Of a DNA stretch of 64,000 nucleotides, positions 21,333-32,475 are shown piece by piece. A program made the position numbers and the translations under genes. Source of the DNA: Fragilaria radians. Lineage: Eukaryota > Bacillariophyta > Fragilariophyceae > Fragilariales > Fragilariaceae. Each line of letters opens with the position of its first letter. Within the stretch, counting starts at the first letter, position 1. Location of the stretch: NCBI GenBank assembly GCA_900642245.1, contig CAAAJI010000004.1, positions 492,369 through 556,368 on the forward strand, in the 5' to 3' direction. Below the pieces are notes generated by a model, which ran no database searches, had not been told where the DNA came from, and was given only the letters and a program-made list of their open reading frames with translations.

Positions 21333-21973
21333 NNNNNNNNNNNNNNNNNNNNNNNNNNNNNNNNNNNNNNNNNNNNNNNNNNNNNNNNNNNNNNNNNNNN
21401 NNNNNNNNNNNNNNNNNNNNNNNNNNNNNNNNNNNNNNNNNNNNNNNNNNNNNNNNNNNNNNNNNNNNNNNNNNNNNNNNNNNNNNNNNNNNNNNNNNNN
21501 NNNNNNNNNNNNNNNNNNNNNNNNNNNNNNNNNNNNNNNNNNNNNNNNNNNNNNNNNNNNNNNNNNNNNNNNNNNNNNNNNNNNNNNNNNNNNNNNNNNN
21601 NNNNNNNNNNNNNNNNNNNNNNNNNNNNNNNNNNNNNNNNNNNNNNNNNNNNNNNNNNNNNNNNNNNNNNNNNNNNNNNNNNNNNNNNNNNNNNNNNNNN
21701 NNNNNNNNNNNNNNNNNNNNNNNNNNNNNNNNNNNNNNNNNNNNNNNNNNNNNNNNNNNNNNNNNNNNNNNNNNNNNNNNNNNNNNNNNNNNNNNNNNNN
21801 NNNNNNNNNNNNNNNNNNNNNNNNNNNNNNNNNNNNNNNNNNNNNNNNNNNNNNNNNNNNNNNNNNNNNNNNNNNNNNNNNNNNNNNNNNNNNNNNNNNN
21901 NNNNNNNNNNNNNNNNNNNNNNNNNNNNNNNNNNNNNNNNNNNNNNNNNNNNNNNNNNNNNNNNNNNNNNNNN
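21333..21973. other. Assembly gap (641 N)
   Basis: A run of N with unknown sequence. The frames reported across it are artefacts. A copia RNase H relic begins shortly after the gap, so the gap probably hides repetitive element sequence that was not assembled. Confidence 0.99.
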
Positions 21974-22059
21974 AAAGCAACTACAAGAAAATAATTCAAG
22001 GATTAAAATGTATTTGTGGGTTAATTGACCTACCTCTTGAGGCCAACAATACACATTTG

Positions 22060-22600
22060 ATTAAATGGTGGGTGGATAGCTCATTTTGGTGTCCATCCTC
22101 CTCGCTGGAGGAATAATGGCCATGGGAAAAGGTGCTACTGTGTGGAACATCCAGTCAGCAGAAGCTAAACATTTTTTCAACAGAGGCTGAACTGGTTGGT
22201 GTGAGCAATGTCATGTGGCAATGTCATGTGGCAATGTCATGCAACAAATACTATGGACCCATTATTTCCTAGAGGCACAAGGATATAATGACTGATTCCA
22301 TTTTATGCAAAAACACACAGGGTGCTATGTACCTTGAGAAGAACGGTAGGGGATAATGAAGCAAATAAATGAACAAGACATATTGTTATTTGCTATTTTT
22401 TATCACAGATTGTATAGTGTCTAATGAACCATCAGTGGAGGATTGTCCAAACATAAATATGGTGGGTGCACTACTTCACCAAACCACTACAGGGAGAGCT
22501 GTTTCGAAAGTTTTGTGACTTCGTCATGAATATTCATCCATCGACCGGTACAACAGCAGATAGCAAGGAGAAATGAACAGAATGCCCCAAAGTGGGTCCG
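22060..22600 (+). mobile_element. Decayed Ty1/copia RNase H and 3' end of pol
   Basis: Broken frames on the plus strand spell the copia RNase H order: GGIMAMGKGA, then STEAELVGVSNVMW in another frame, then TDSILCKNTQGAMYLEKNGR, then the terminal FTKPLQGELFRKFCDFVMNI. At least two frame changes and several stops show that it is dead. A 13-bp tandem repeat lies within it. The missing upstream pol is probably in the adjacent gap. Confidence 0.72.
22205..22241. repeat. 13-bp tandem repeat, 2.8 copies
   Basis: The unit gcaatgtcatgtg occurs twice in full and once partially, inside the copia RNase H relic, and explains a local disruption of the reading frame there. Confidence 0.8.
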
Positions 22601-23366
22601 CAAGAAAGCCGTTCCATCTAAAGGAACGAATAGCCATCTCAAACGGCTGCGGTACTTGTGATTCTTCTTCCACCCACTCGTAAACAACACCTAATCCATA
22701 TTTTGTAATTATCCGGGTTTGCATTAGCTATTTGTGTGATAGGATCAAAGTACATAGCCGTTGGTTGAATAGCACAGATATTGACTAACAACCCGTTGTT
22801 TGAGGAGCACGGAGAATCGGGATTCATCGAGAATCGTGTGAATTCAACATTCATCTGTTAAACAAAATGACAGATAGGGATATTATACGCTTCATGATTG
22901 GATTGATTCCTAACTCATTGCCTCAGCTTCGTTGTGTGTTATTGAATTTCGTTGTGTTGTAACGATCAAAGCCAACTCTTTTTCAGCTTACATTACTGCC
23001 AAAGCTTAAACAGATACAGTTGGAGCTTAAAGAAAGCAATAGCTACTCCCGACTGGAGTTCTCTATCTGAAACATGTTACAATTTTCTCCTTAAGCCTTA
23101 AGATTTGAGTTTGTTATCGAAACATGTGCTTCATAACTCTCGAAAGAACATAGAAAATGCATCGACAATGCTTTCTAGTTGAATATCGTCAGAGCACTGA
23201 TTTGGTGTCCTTAGCTAGGGACGTCGTCAAGACGTGAGATGATGAACAATTACTTTACATTGTTTAGGTCCAAGGATAGATGTCAGATCAAAGTACGTGG
23301 AAGGCAAAAAGAAGAATTGTAGTTTTCTTCATTATCACAATGCTAATACGCTAAACTCAAAAGATA
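22601..23366. other. Intergenic between copia relic and tRNA
   Basis: Overlapping minus-strand frames at 22487-22854 (one with segment YGLGVVYEWVEEESQVPQPF) lie partly opposite the copia relic and look like element-derived shadows. Nothing else is recognised. Confidence 0.3.
23359..23362 (-). terminator. RNA polymerase III T-run terminator of the tRNA gene
   Basis: A TTTT on the minus strand four bases past the discriminator base is the expected Pol III stop. Confidence 0.7.
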
Positions 23367-23439
23367 AGGTTCCAGCGGGACTCGAACCCGCGTCGCAGGA
23401 ATCAGAACCCTGAGTGATAACCACCTACACTATGGAACC
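23367..23439 (-). tRNA. tRNA-Gln (anticodon CUG)
   Basis: A complete cloverleaf on the minus strand. The acceptor arm is GGTTCCA paired with TGGAACC (7 of 7). The D arm is GTGT/TCAC. The anticodon stem CAGGG/TCCTG encloses loop TTCTGAT with anticodon CTG, and the T arm GCGGG/CCCGC encloses TTCGAGT. The discriminator is T. The internal RNA polymerase III A box (TAGTGTAGGTG) and B box (GGTTCGAGTCC) match consensus. CCA is not encoded. No intron is present. It decodes the CAG glutamine codon. Confidence 0.96.
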
Positions 23440-26083
23440 GTTGTCCCCTAGATGTCACAAATATTGTATAAATACTTGTATATTCTATCCTCCATGAATA
23501 ATTCAGTCTACAGTTGCCACTTTTCTACTCAAATCAGAGAATCTCACATTAATCCATTTTAATATACAGCTAATACCGTGCCTTGAAATAACTTTTTGGA
23601 AAAGAATTATTGAAGAAACTTAAAATTCTCCAACAAAGCATACATTCACTGAATGATAATGACTTCCAGGAACCATTCAACTAATTGCCCTTTCCAATTA
23701 TGAAGAATAATATTGATTAGTTTGTGAACATTCATTTGAGAGTCTTGAGGTACTCAAAAGGTAGCATAAGTATGATATTAATGTAAAATCTCTGTTACCC
23801 TTGGAAATTGGTATCATCACTGACTGGGTTGAAAACATGGGATAGTTCTTGCTTCTAAGAATACTAGGTAGCCTTGATCTAGTCCCAAAACCTTATAAAA
23901 GTGCTGCATCTACAAAAGAATTCGTAGGAAGCAATTTTTCGAAGAACGTTGGTATCTAATTTAAGCAAAAGCTGATAATTTCGAATCGAAACACAGAACA
24001 ACACCATACCTCACAGGCAAAAATCACTTGCGTTTTCTCCAATTTATTGAATTTATGCGAAATTGTCTTAATAACATGATATCAACGACACTTGACATCA
24101 TGAAAGCAAGCCATGTGCTTTCTTTAAGTTTGATTGGGAAAGAGGTGAGACTATTTTATGCACTTGTGAGATATGTTTCACTTTTCCATGTATTATAGTC
24201 CTCCAGTACTACCTGTGGATGTAAACATTCAAAAAAGTAATTTCTGATATATCTACAGTCATACTTTTGAATAGTGTCACTCTGTCTTCGCTTCCATTCT
24301 CACTACATATTCAATAACAAGCAACAACGGAAACTACTTTTGGATCACATGCACAGAATTGGCTGTAATTGTTATTAATACTATTTCGAGCTTTAAAAAT
24401 TTGATCCCAACTTTAAAACTTGTTGATTTTGACCTCTAATTGTAGTTACAAGCATGGATCATAACGTGACCAGAAGATTTCACTATTTCAAAGTCAACAC
24501 AAGGTCATCTCAGATACATCATATGACTGTGTTGTACATAAATCAAAGTCATCACTGAACGATTTGGCTTAGGGTAGATGGATAATGATTAAATTAGAAA
24601 CCAGCCTGAATATTAAAGACATTTCCATTACCTTATGAAGCATCATGCTTCTAATCTTAAACATTTGATATCATATGAAAGATTATTTCATCAATAGTTT
24701 AAGTAGAAGCGAGCATCAACCAAAAATACTACAAATGACAAACTGATGCCTTAAACTTATGTTTGACCTCAAATTCGGTCTAGTAATTTTTTAGGAAATT
24801 AGTGGAAGATCTGAATCACCTTGTGAAGACCTGAAAGGTGATCTAACCAAAGCATCTACAAAAAAAGAGCGATTTAGAAAAGCCTTCATGAATGAAACCT
24901 CAAGGGTCAATTCTTGACATATCTCATCCACTACAGGTGGATTTTACTTTTTTCCGATTTTTCTCTAACAGCACCATTTACATTTCAAAATCATTTGTAA
25001 AGTTACTTAAAACAATTATCTTGAAATAATCATTTATTTCTGCTGAGCCAATGTCTTTCGAATTTCGTGTTGGCTCTTCCAAGTTTGTTAATGTGCTTTT
25101 CAAACGTTTGGTGTAGGCTGTGAATAAACACTTCATCGATTTTTGAAATTTGAAATCCCAAGGCGTTAGTGCTAATGAATGTTGCTGATTTGTTCATTCA
25201 TCATCTACTATCAATTGTTAATTGTTTTCTAGCTTTTTTCTTGAGCTATGTCTACTCTCTAATTGCAACTCATTGAAGAAAAATGCTACGCTCTTACCAT
25301 TTCCATATCAAATAATAGTTGACTTGCAGAATTTCTTCTTCGTATTTGCATTATTGCAGAAATACAGCAGACCTCAAGATTATGGAACTTCCACCTTTCT
25401 TTTAACGTATTAACTATTCCTTAGTAACAAGTTTGTTTCTCATTGGTACACTTTGAAGCAAAGAATTGAACAGAAACGCCGTGTTATAAAGAGTTTCCAA
25501 GTGCCTGGCATACCTTGAGGTATGAATCAAGAAGATATTACTCTATCTTAAAGGATATGAGCAATAATCAATTAGCATCAAATTTATAGGCTGTGAAATG
25601 TACTTTTGTATCGGCGACATCCCTACTACAATTAAAAATCGAGTCCAACTCTTTGCAGGAATTGAAGACACAGGAGGTTACAAGAGGACTCAAGATCATT
25701 ATTTTAGAACCCTCTACTTTAGAGTATAATGTCACATTTTGTCTATGCATCACTCAACATAGATCAGAGCGCTGTCTTTTACAAGAAGAACATGCCATTT
25801 GTTGGTAGGAGGAATGAACCAAGTTTGCTAACTGGACACGTAAGGTCTTTATTTTTTCCAACTAATGATATATAGTCTTATTGGAGCCAATTTAATTATA
25901 TCACACAGCCAATATCACAATAAACTGTGGCCTCTTTTTCCCTCTGACATAAGATACATTTCGTTTGACATGAGTAAGGTATATCACGGTAGAAACCGGT
26001 AAACATATCTGAATGATTGTCATTGAATACACTTAAAGGTGGATATTTTTCAATAATTTTGTTCCGTCAGTCTAGCCTTTCAA
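23440..26083. other. Long gene-poor stretch, nothing recognised
   Basis: About 2.6 kb of AT-rich sequence. Short frames (25222-25413, 25568-25808) have random-looking composition. I see no retroelement motif here, though older relics could be unrecognisable. Confidence 0.45.
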
Positions 26084-26281
26084 TTATCTGAGTATTTGTA
26101 TCATCCACTTCATTCTGTTCTCCATATAACAGCACTGCTTTTTACCTTTCTCAAATTCTAAAGTTATGAAATCATCCCCATCAAGCTTTACACTTGTTTT
26201 CTTTGATATTGAAGTCCTAGCTATTGCAGCAGGCTTTTCCATGACAAGTGTGTGAGGAAGCTCTTGTAATAAGCGCCTCAT
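26084..26281 (-). CDS. Possible small hypothetical protein (65 aa)
   Basis: An ATG-initiated frame, divergent from the oxygenase gene, with an upstream in-frame stop. Its text is protein-like (segment SVKLDGDDFITLEFEKGKKQ) with several Lys/Arg residues at the N terminus. No domain is recognised. Neither the start nor real coding status can be confirmed from sequence alone. Confidence 0.28.
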   Translation of the reverse strand: MRRLLQELPHTLVMEKPAAIARTSISKKTSVKLDGDDFITLEFEKGKKQCCYMENRMKWMIQILR

Positions 26282-26512
26282 GGCATTAATCTATACGAAG
26301 AGCCAGCCTTCTAATTTTTGGATAGGTTGCAACTCTATTCAATTTAGAAATAAGGTCATGTCGCAAATTTTTCCATTTGACTACAGTACAGAAACATCCA
26401 TCAAAGAGAAAATCTCACGCGCTGTTAAGTACGCACTAAATTGAGATGTAGGCGCGTACATAAGCGAGATGATTTATGCTTGCACAGTTTTTAGTTTATA
26501 TCGTGAAGAAAA

Positions 26513-27472
26513 ATGATCGAAACCATCGACATGGCAAGTGGAATTCCTATCATTGATATGAATGCAGTTGAAACCTGCGGAAAAGAGATTCTAGAAGCGT
26601 TTTCAACCATTGGCTTTGCTACATTGACGAATCATGGAATTCCAAATTCGCTGATCGAACGTGCATTTCAAGCCTCTAAATCATTTTTCGCGCTTCCATT
26701 GGCATCAAAACAGAAGTTTTTGTACGAAAATCACGAATCCAATCGAGGCTATATACCATTGGGTCATGAATCCTTCACAAAAGACAGCCCCGAGCAGAAG
26801 GAGACCTTGGATTTGGGTCCAAAGGATGATGATTGGAACAACGACAAGAATTGGCCAACGCACGAGCTTTCGGGATCCTTTCAAGAAGTTATGGAAGAAT
26901 ACTTTGAAAACTTCAATAATCTAAATCTCCGAATTATGAAGCTTCTGGCAATAGCCTGGAACATGGAAAATGAACACTTTTTTATGGATCAATGCAACGA
27001 AAAACATGCGAACTTACGTTTGTTGCATTATCCCCAAATGGAAAGAGGCAAAGATGCAATTGTACAAAGAGGATCAGTTCATACGGATTTTGGAACGATC
27101 ACTCTTTTGACACAGGATTCAGTAGGTGGGTTGCTTGCGCAAAAATTGGACGGGAAATGGGTTTCCATACCACCTGTTCCAGGTAGCATTATTGTAAATG
27201 TTGGAGAAATGCTACAACGATGGACAAACAATTTTCTTAGAGCTACTCCCCATCAAGTTGTAGAGCTCCCAAATAACGGAAGTCAAGGATCCCCAGACTT
27301 CATCCAAGAGCGATTCTCTATAGCTTTCTTTTGCAATGCAAACAAGAATGTTGTTCTCCGTTGCTTAGATCATTGCGTAACTTCCGAAAATCCTGCGCTT
27401 TACCATGAAATCAATTCTCATGATTATCTTACTATGCGTTTGGCACAGACTATATCCGCCAAAAGGATGTAA
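26513..27472 (+). CDS. 2-oxoglutarate/Fe(II)-dependent oxygenase (isopenicillin N synthase-like)
   Basis: A 319-residue single-exon enzyme of the IPNS/flavonol synthase-type superfamily. The N-terminal DIOX_N part (residues about 11-110) contains FATLTNHGIP, SKSFFALP and SNRGYIPLG. The double-stranded beta-helix carries the iron ligands His190 and Asp192 (SVHTDFGTITLL) and His247 (RATPHQVV). The 2-oxoglutarate-binding Arg267-x-Ser269 lies in QERFSIAFF. All catalytic residues are present, so it should be active, hydroxylating or oxidising a small organic substrate in the cytosol. The substrate is unknown; gibberellin-oxidase-like names would be unjustified. The ATG at 26513 gives a full-length N terminus. 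Confidence 0.9.
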   Translation: MIETIDMASGIPIIDMNAVETCGKEILEAFSTIGFATLTNHGIPNSLIERAFQASKSFFALPLASKQKFLYENHESNRGYIPLGHESFTKDSPEQKETLDLGPKDDDWNNDKNWPTHELSGSFQEVMEEYFENFNNLNLRIMKLLAIAWNMENEHFFMDQCNEKHANLRLLHYPQMERGKDAIVQRGSVHTDFGTITLLTQDSVGGLLAQKLDGKWVSIPPVPGSIIVNVGEMLQRWTNNFLRATPHQVVELPNNGSQGSPDFIQERFSIAFFCNANKNVVLRCLDHCVTSENPALYHEINSHDYLTMRLAQTISAKRM

Positions 27473-29190
27473 TATTCATACTGTATCAGGCAATATCAAT
27501 TGCATCAAGATGTTAAGCATAGAGAATTTTTATTCTCAAGGAAGGCAACTTGAATTTTATTTGAAAGTATTCTCGTTTTATGATGAATGAAGCTAATCAA
27601 ATGGTTTGTTGTAAAAGCATTCAATCTACCTGACTTAATTAATCTCAAGGTATGTCATCCCATAAGAATTCAACCTTTTGGCAAAATATTGTTCTATTGG
27701 AAATGGTTTTAAGTTGAATGAATGTACTTCACACATTAAAATAACAATCCAGCTAGTAAGATACTACATTGGAGTTCACATCTTACCAATTACAAGATTG
27801 ATATTTAAGCTTATTACCATTTATAAGTATTCATTAGCGATATACGTCGCACAACTTATCGCAAATTTTTAGCGCATGCAATGTTAAATTTTAATACAGT
27901 TAAAGATCTCAGTATTAAATATTAGAATTCTTCCAGTAACGCAACTAATAGGTTTTTGCAATATTTGTTTTCTTCGAATTCGCAACGCCGCTCTTGAGGA
28001 AACTCCTGTATCATAAGGAAAATGGTTAGGATCAATCTAGGGATGCCTTTACACCGGCAATTTGTCATCAATGCGATAATAACTGTTGGTAGTAGAAAGA
28101 CCATGGAAGTGTCAAGATGGAGAACCTAGATGCAATGCTGAGCAAAAGAATGGTACATCCTTTCAGGTCAAACTTCAAGTGGTAAGATTTATCACTGAGT
28201 TTTTGGTCCACGTGTGTTTTCGATTGGTAATGATGATTTGATTATACTTTTTTGTGCCATTTGTAGAGGCTTAGTTTTTGATAGTCTTGCACTAATGTGA
28301 TCGTAGGCTTAGATATCTATGCTTGACCAGTTTCTTCTGATATGACTGCTATTGATTTAGGACAAAGGTAGCACCTGAAAAATGGATGAGCCTGAGTTGA
28401 AATGTATACATATATATTTTAACGCATTCTCCAAGAGATAAAAGACTCATATTTGCTCGTATAATGGGTTTCTTACAGTTGAACTAATAAATCTCTTTGC
28501 CGATTAGTTTAAATATTGATTGATTCCTGCTCATAGCTTTTGAATGCTTTAGATAAATCAAATTCTTTCTTTCATACTTTATGTAATGCAAACAGCTGAT
28601 GGTTTCTTTGGATATTTTCTAATCACCATGTGTTTGATTACATTCAAGACATAGCGTTACTTTACCTAAAGCAACAGATATGAGTAACAATTCATAAAAT
28701 GAATGAATATTCAACAAGAGTGAAGTCAATTTTCTTATCCTTATTCTTCTATATGTTTTGTCCCTGATTACCCGTTTCGCTGTGCACTTAATTGCGGAAA
28801 CCTTCATGGAATGCACCGCGAAATTGTACCGGCCTTCTAATAGTGACTGACGATCAGAATGTTACCGGCGTCAAATAAGGATGAATTAGCAAGTAGGATA
28901 TGTTCATTAATTAATTACATTGTTGTAACATGTCAAAGGCGCAAGCTGTGGGCTAAATATTATTCATAGCGTTTATAATTTATTCTGTTTTAGTAAGTTT
29001 ATAAAGATGATAATGAACTACTTTCAGCATTATCGTTTTAGAGGGAAAAGGAATGATTTCAACCTTGAACTCTCAAGATATCCTAATCGACCCTTATAAT
29101 AGGAACAGAATTTCGCGTCGTGATAATTTTGTTAAGGACAATTAGACTAAAATTTTAATTTCTCAGTTACATGCAACATAAACATAAATA
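27473..29190. other. Intergenic, nothing recognised
   Basis: About 1.7 kb between the convergent oxygenase and C2-protein genes. Minor frames at 27678-27872, 27922-28104 and 28619-28816 have no family resemblance. A tatatata tract lies near 28414. Confidence 0.45.
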
Positions 29191-32100
29191 CTAGCCCTCG
29201 AAAACCCTGGATAAAGTATTGGATATCAAAGGTATAACGACATAAGTAATGACCGCAGCACTTGCAACAAGAGATCCAACTTTTGCATAAGCTGCAGAAT
29301 CACTTTCCGGTTGAGCATGTCTCTTCGTGGGTTGACCAACTGGAGCCTCAGTGAGAGAAGGAACTTCTGACTGTTCTTATTGGTTAGTTTCAAGGGTTTT
29401 CAAACGAAGCGTGCATATCTAAAATAACTTACATGTGGTATCATGTCACCTTCCAAATGCTGACCTTGCACTCGTACACAGTGCCTTCCAGCTTCCCGCA
29501 TGGTAACTTCAGCAAAAGTGAGCTCTTGAGGCCGAAAAGGAGTGGCGTTAGACTCCGACAGAGGATAGTCCACCCACCGATCGTCCTTTAAGACAGGAAC
29601 TTGCATGATAAATCTTCCGAAAAGAAACTGTTTCATATCCTTAAGCTTTCTTGCATTTTCTCGATTAATCCTAGCTTCCTCGATACGTTTCGCTAAGTAT
29701 TTTTCTTTCATTTTCTTCGCAACCGCCTTGAGCTTCGAGATTTCCTGTTCCGACATGTTTTCCATCGGGGACCAATAGTAAATGTCGACAAGTTTCATCC
29801 ACGGCCCAAAGAGTGTCCACACCAAAATTCTGGAGGTCCATCTGATGACGAAAAACCAGGGGACCAAAAGCGATGCAACTGAAAGGAGTATGCTGCATAA
29901 TGAAACCCAGAATGACAAGTAACATTCTTCCCAAAGAATTATGTTGCGGACATATCGTAGTATCTGGCATATGATAAATAGGTACCCCTGAATTGGCTCA
30001 AGAAAGGGTTTCCATATATCAACAGTGACAATTGCGCTACTTTTCTTTGTTGTTATATCGATTTGGGTATCTCCAATTTGTTGGGCTTCAAGTTGTGCTT
30101 GCTTGGCAGCTTCTTCGGCTTCCTTCTTTGCCTCCAAGGCCTTCTTCAAATTGACATCCTTTTTTTCTTGCCACATCTTTTCATATTCAAGTATGGAAAG
30201 TGAATCATGGTTAGCTTCGATTCTAGTTGGAGGAAATCCATTACCAAAAGCTAATGCCATAAACATTTCAGAGAATGATTTACAGCGCCTCCAAGCATTT
30301 GGATGATTTCGGCGAAAATTCAAGGTTGAATGAAGCAACCATGCAACCGACATAAAGAAGTAACTAGGAATCATTTGTGGATACTCAACTACAATAATGC
30401 TGCCTAAGAAAAGCAAGAAAGAATTGAGAGGCAACAATACTTTCATCCCAAACAAAACTACAGGGGATTGACCGCGCCAAAGCAGAACAGTTTTAATGGC
30501 TTCTTTGACGTAAACATCGCAACCCATATACGACTGCAATTCGTGGACATGACTGAGGATATTAAAATGGCGCATGAGAAGAAAACCGAAATACAAATCA
30601 ATTTCAGGCATGAACGTACGCCTTGAGGGTTTCATATGAATATGATACCATATCATATCCTCCATCGCAAGCAGAATGAAGGACTTTGAAGTCTTTCCTG
30701 TCTTTCACATTCACATAAATAGTTTTTGGAGGCTGAAGAGTGCTAGCCAATAGCTTTTGCTCATTTTCAATTTCTATGCGAAGACGTATTGTGATTTTAC
30801 CTCTTTTTTCTCGGGCTTTACTCTTACCGGAAACATAAAGGTCGTAACTCAGGGTGTAAAGCGTATCCGGTTGAAGATTAGAGAGGTTCACAGCCACACG
30901 GCCAATTAGGTCATGGTCCTCTAAGTCATGATCAAAAACTCCTATAAAAAGTTGGGAGCTGGGATGATACATGTGAAAGATAAAAGCTCGTTTTGTCCAT
31001 GGCATCCACATTGGATTCAAATCATCGTGAATTATATCAGTTTGTGCCCAAATATCTTCATAGATAAGACAAGCAAAGGCGTCAGTTAAATTTCCAGCGA
31101 AACTACCCAAATCAAGGTTGGGTAAGTTGCTGCAGGATAAAACTTCGACAAATACGCGTCCGAGATCTCCGGAACCAGCATCGATCCACTGCCGGGATTC
31201 AGCTAAAACTTCTTGTTCCATTTGCTCCATAGTCATCCAAGTGGTTTCTTCCACTCGTTTTGGATCAGGTCCTGGACGAATGCGGTACTTTAAATTTTGG
31301 TCGTGAGATTTGATAATAATTTTTCAAATGAGTATAAACAAAAATAATTTACCTTTTTCACTGGAGGCCCCATTCCGATTCGTTCTACTTTTATATTACC
31401 GTTCATCATCGTGTCGATTGTAATCTTTTTCTTTGATTCAGCGTGAATGATACGCATTGACTCCTCAGAAACCACATCTTTATTCGAACTTTGAATGACT
31501 TTGTTTTCCATAAACATTTCGTCAGATTTAGTCGCTCGGCGAACTCTAACAGCCAGTGACCCAGTAGCATCATTCCCGTCTAGCTGGAGCTGGATACGCT
31601 TACCATCGCAGTGAAAGAGAGTAGACGGGTCTATATGAGCATGACCCAAGCGTTCGTCTGAGCCTATTGTGTCAAAGTCCATGATGTCGAAGTCCATTCC
31701 GTCACCTTGGAAAAGGTCTTTCGCAGTCACTTTCAACAAGAACAAACTACCCGTCTTTATGGTCCAGATAGGGTCTAGGCTAATCGAAGCAAGTTTTAGA
31801 GACAAAAGATGATGTAACGCAATAAAACCGCAAGACTTACTTCGAAGAGATATATTTCGTTCGGTGTTGAAGCTCATGGTTGAAATAACAAAGAACATAA
31901 GGATCTGATGACTTGATATCGCTTACACGAAGGTTTGTAGCTCCAACGATCTCCACCAAAAAAGAGAAAGTATCAGTAGGTTCTATGCCAAGACCAGATG
32001 TGTGGAGCGAGAATTTCTGATTCAAACGTTGCTCTTCCATTAACCTCTGTGTATCAATAAAGTTTACGCAATCTAAGGCTTCTTCATCGGAACCGAAGAA

Positions 32101-32475
32101 GATACGTCTATTCTGTGTCATTTTTCGAAACTTAAGGATGCAGGTAAGACAATTTTTGTGAGCTTTGACAATGGTCATCGCTTTCAAGGAAAGCAAAAAC
32201 TTAGTCTTCCATCCCGGATAATCCGGCATTGTTAAGTTATGATCCTGAATTCCAAGTACAGATACATCGTCGATTCCATTATCGGTTTCTCCGTTTTGAA
32301 CAGGATTATAGACTACGATTTCATCTTTCGATTTTTCTGTTGATTTAAGCTTGGATGATTTTTTCTGGTCTTTGTTGTCGGGATCCAAGATACTGAATTA
32401 CAGCATGTGAGAGTGTTGCAACCATTTTCCGTGTAAAGCACATAATGCGTACGCACCGAACCAAACATTCTTCAT
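29191..32475 (-). CDS. MCTP-like protein: PH-like region, two C2 domains, C-terminal membrane region
   Basis: Reconstructed from six exons (minus strand order): 32475-32453, 32392-31841, 31779-31353, 31287-30620, 30552-29433, 29370-29191, giving 989 aa. All junctions are GT-AG and in phase; introns are 60-67 nt. The protein begins MKNVWFGAI. Residues about 66-125 look PH/GRAM-like (GWKTKFLLSLKAM). C2A starts near 150 with VGATNLRVSD and SDPYV. C2B is marked by FVEVLSCSNLPNLD and FIGVFDHDLEDHDLIGR, with acidic Ca2+-loop residues. The C-terminal half has hydrophobic hairpins (LFGMKVLLPLNSFLLFLGSI; SLCSILLSVASLLVPWFFV), an Ala/Lys/Glu helix, and a final membrane segment in exon 6. This layout resembles plant MCTPs with a PRT_C reticulon-like end, which act at ER-plasma membrane contacts; that role is inference. 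Confidence 0.8.

Noticed and set aside
21248..22054. Long frames of 230-268 codons on both strands
   Set aside because: They run through the N gap and consist almost wholly of unknown residues.
26084..26281. A 26-nt intron that would extend the small divergent ORF with a helical tail
   Set aside because: It is far shorter than any other intron in the window, so the unspliced frame is kept at low confidence.
29671..29970. Minus-strand 99-codon ORF
   Set aside because: It is an alternative frame within exon 4 of the MCTP-like gene.
30025..30306. Plus-strand 93-codon ORF rich in Ala/Ser/Phe
   Set aside because: It is antisense to the Ala/Lys/Glu helix of the MCTP-like protein.
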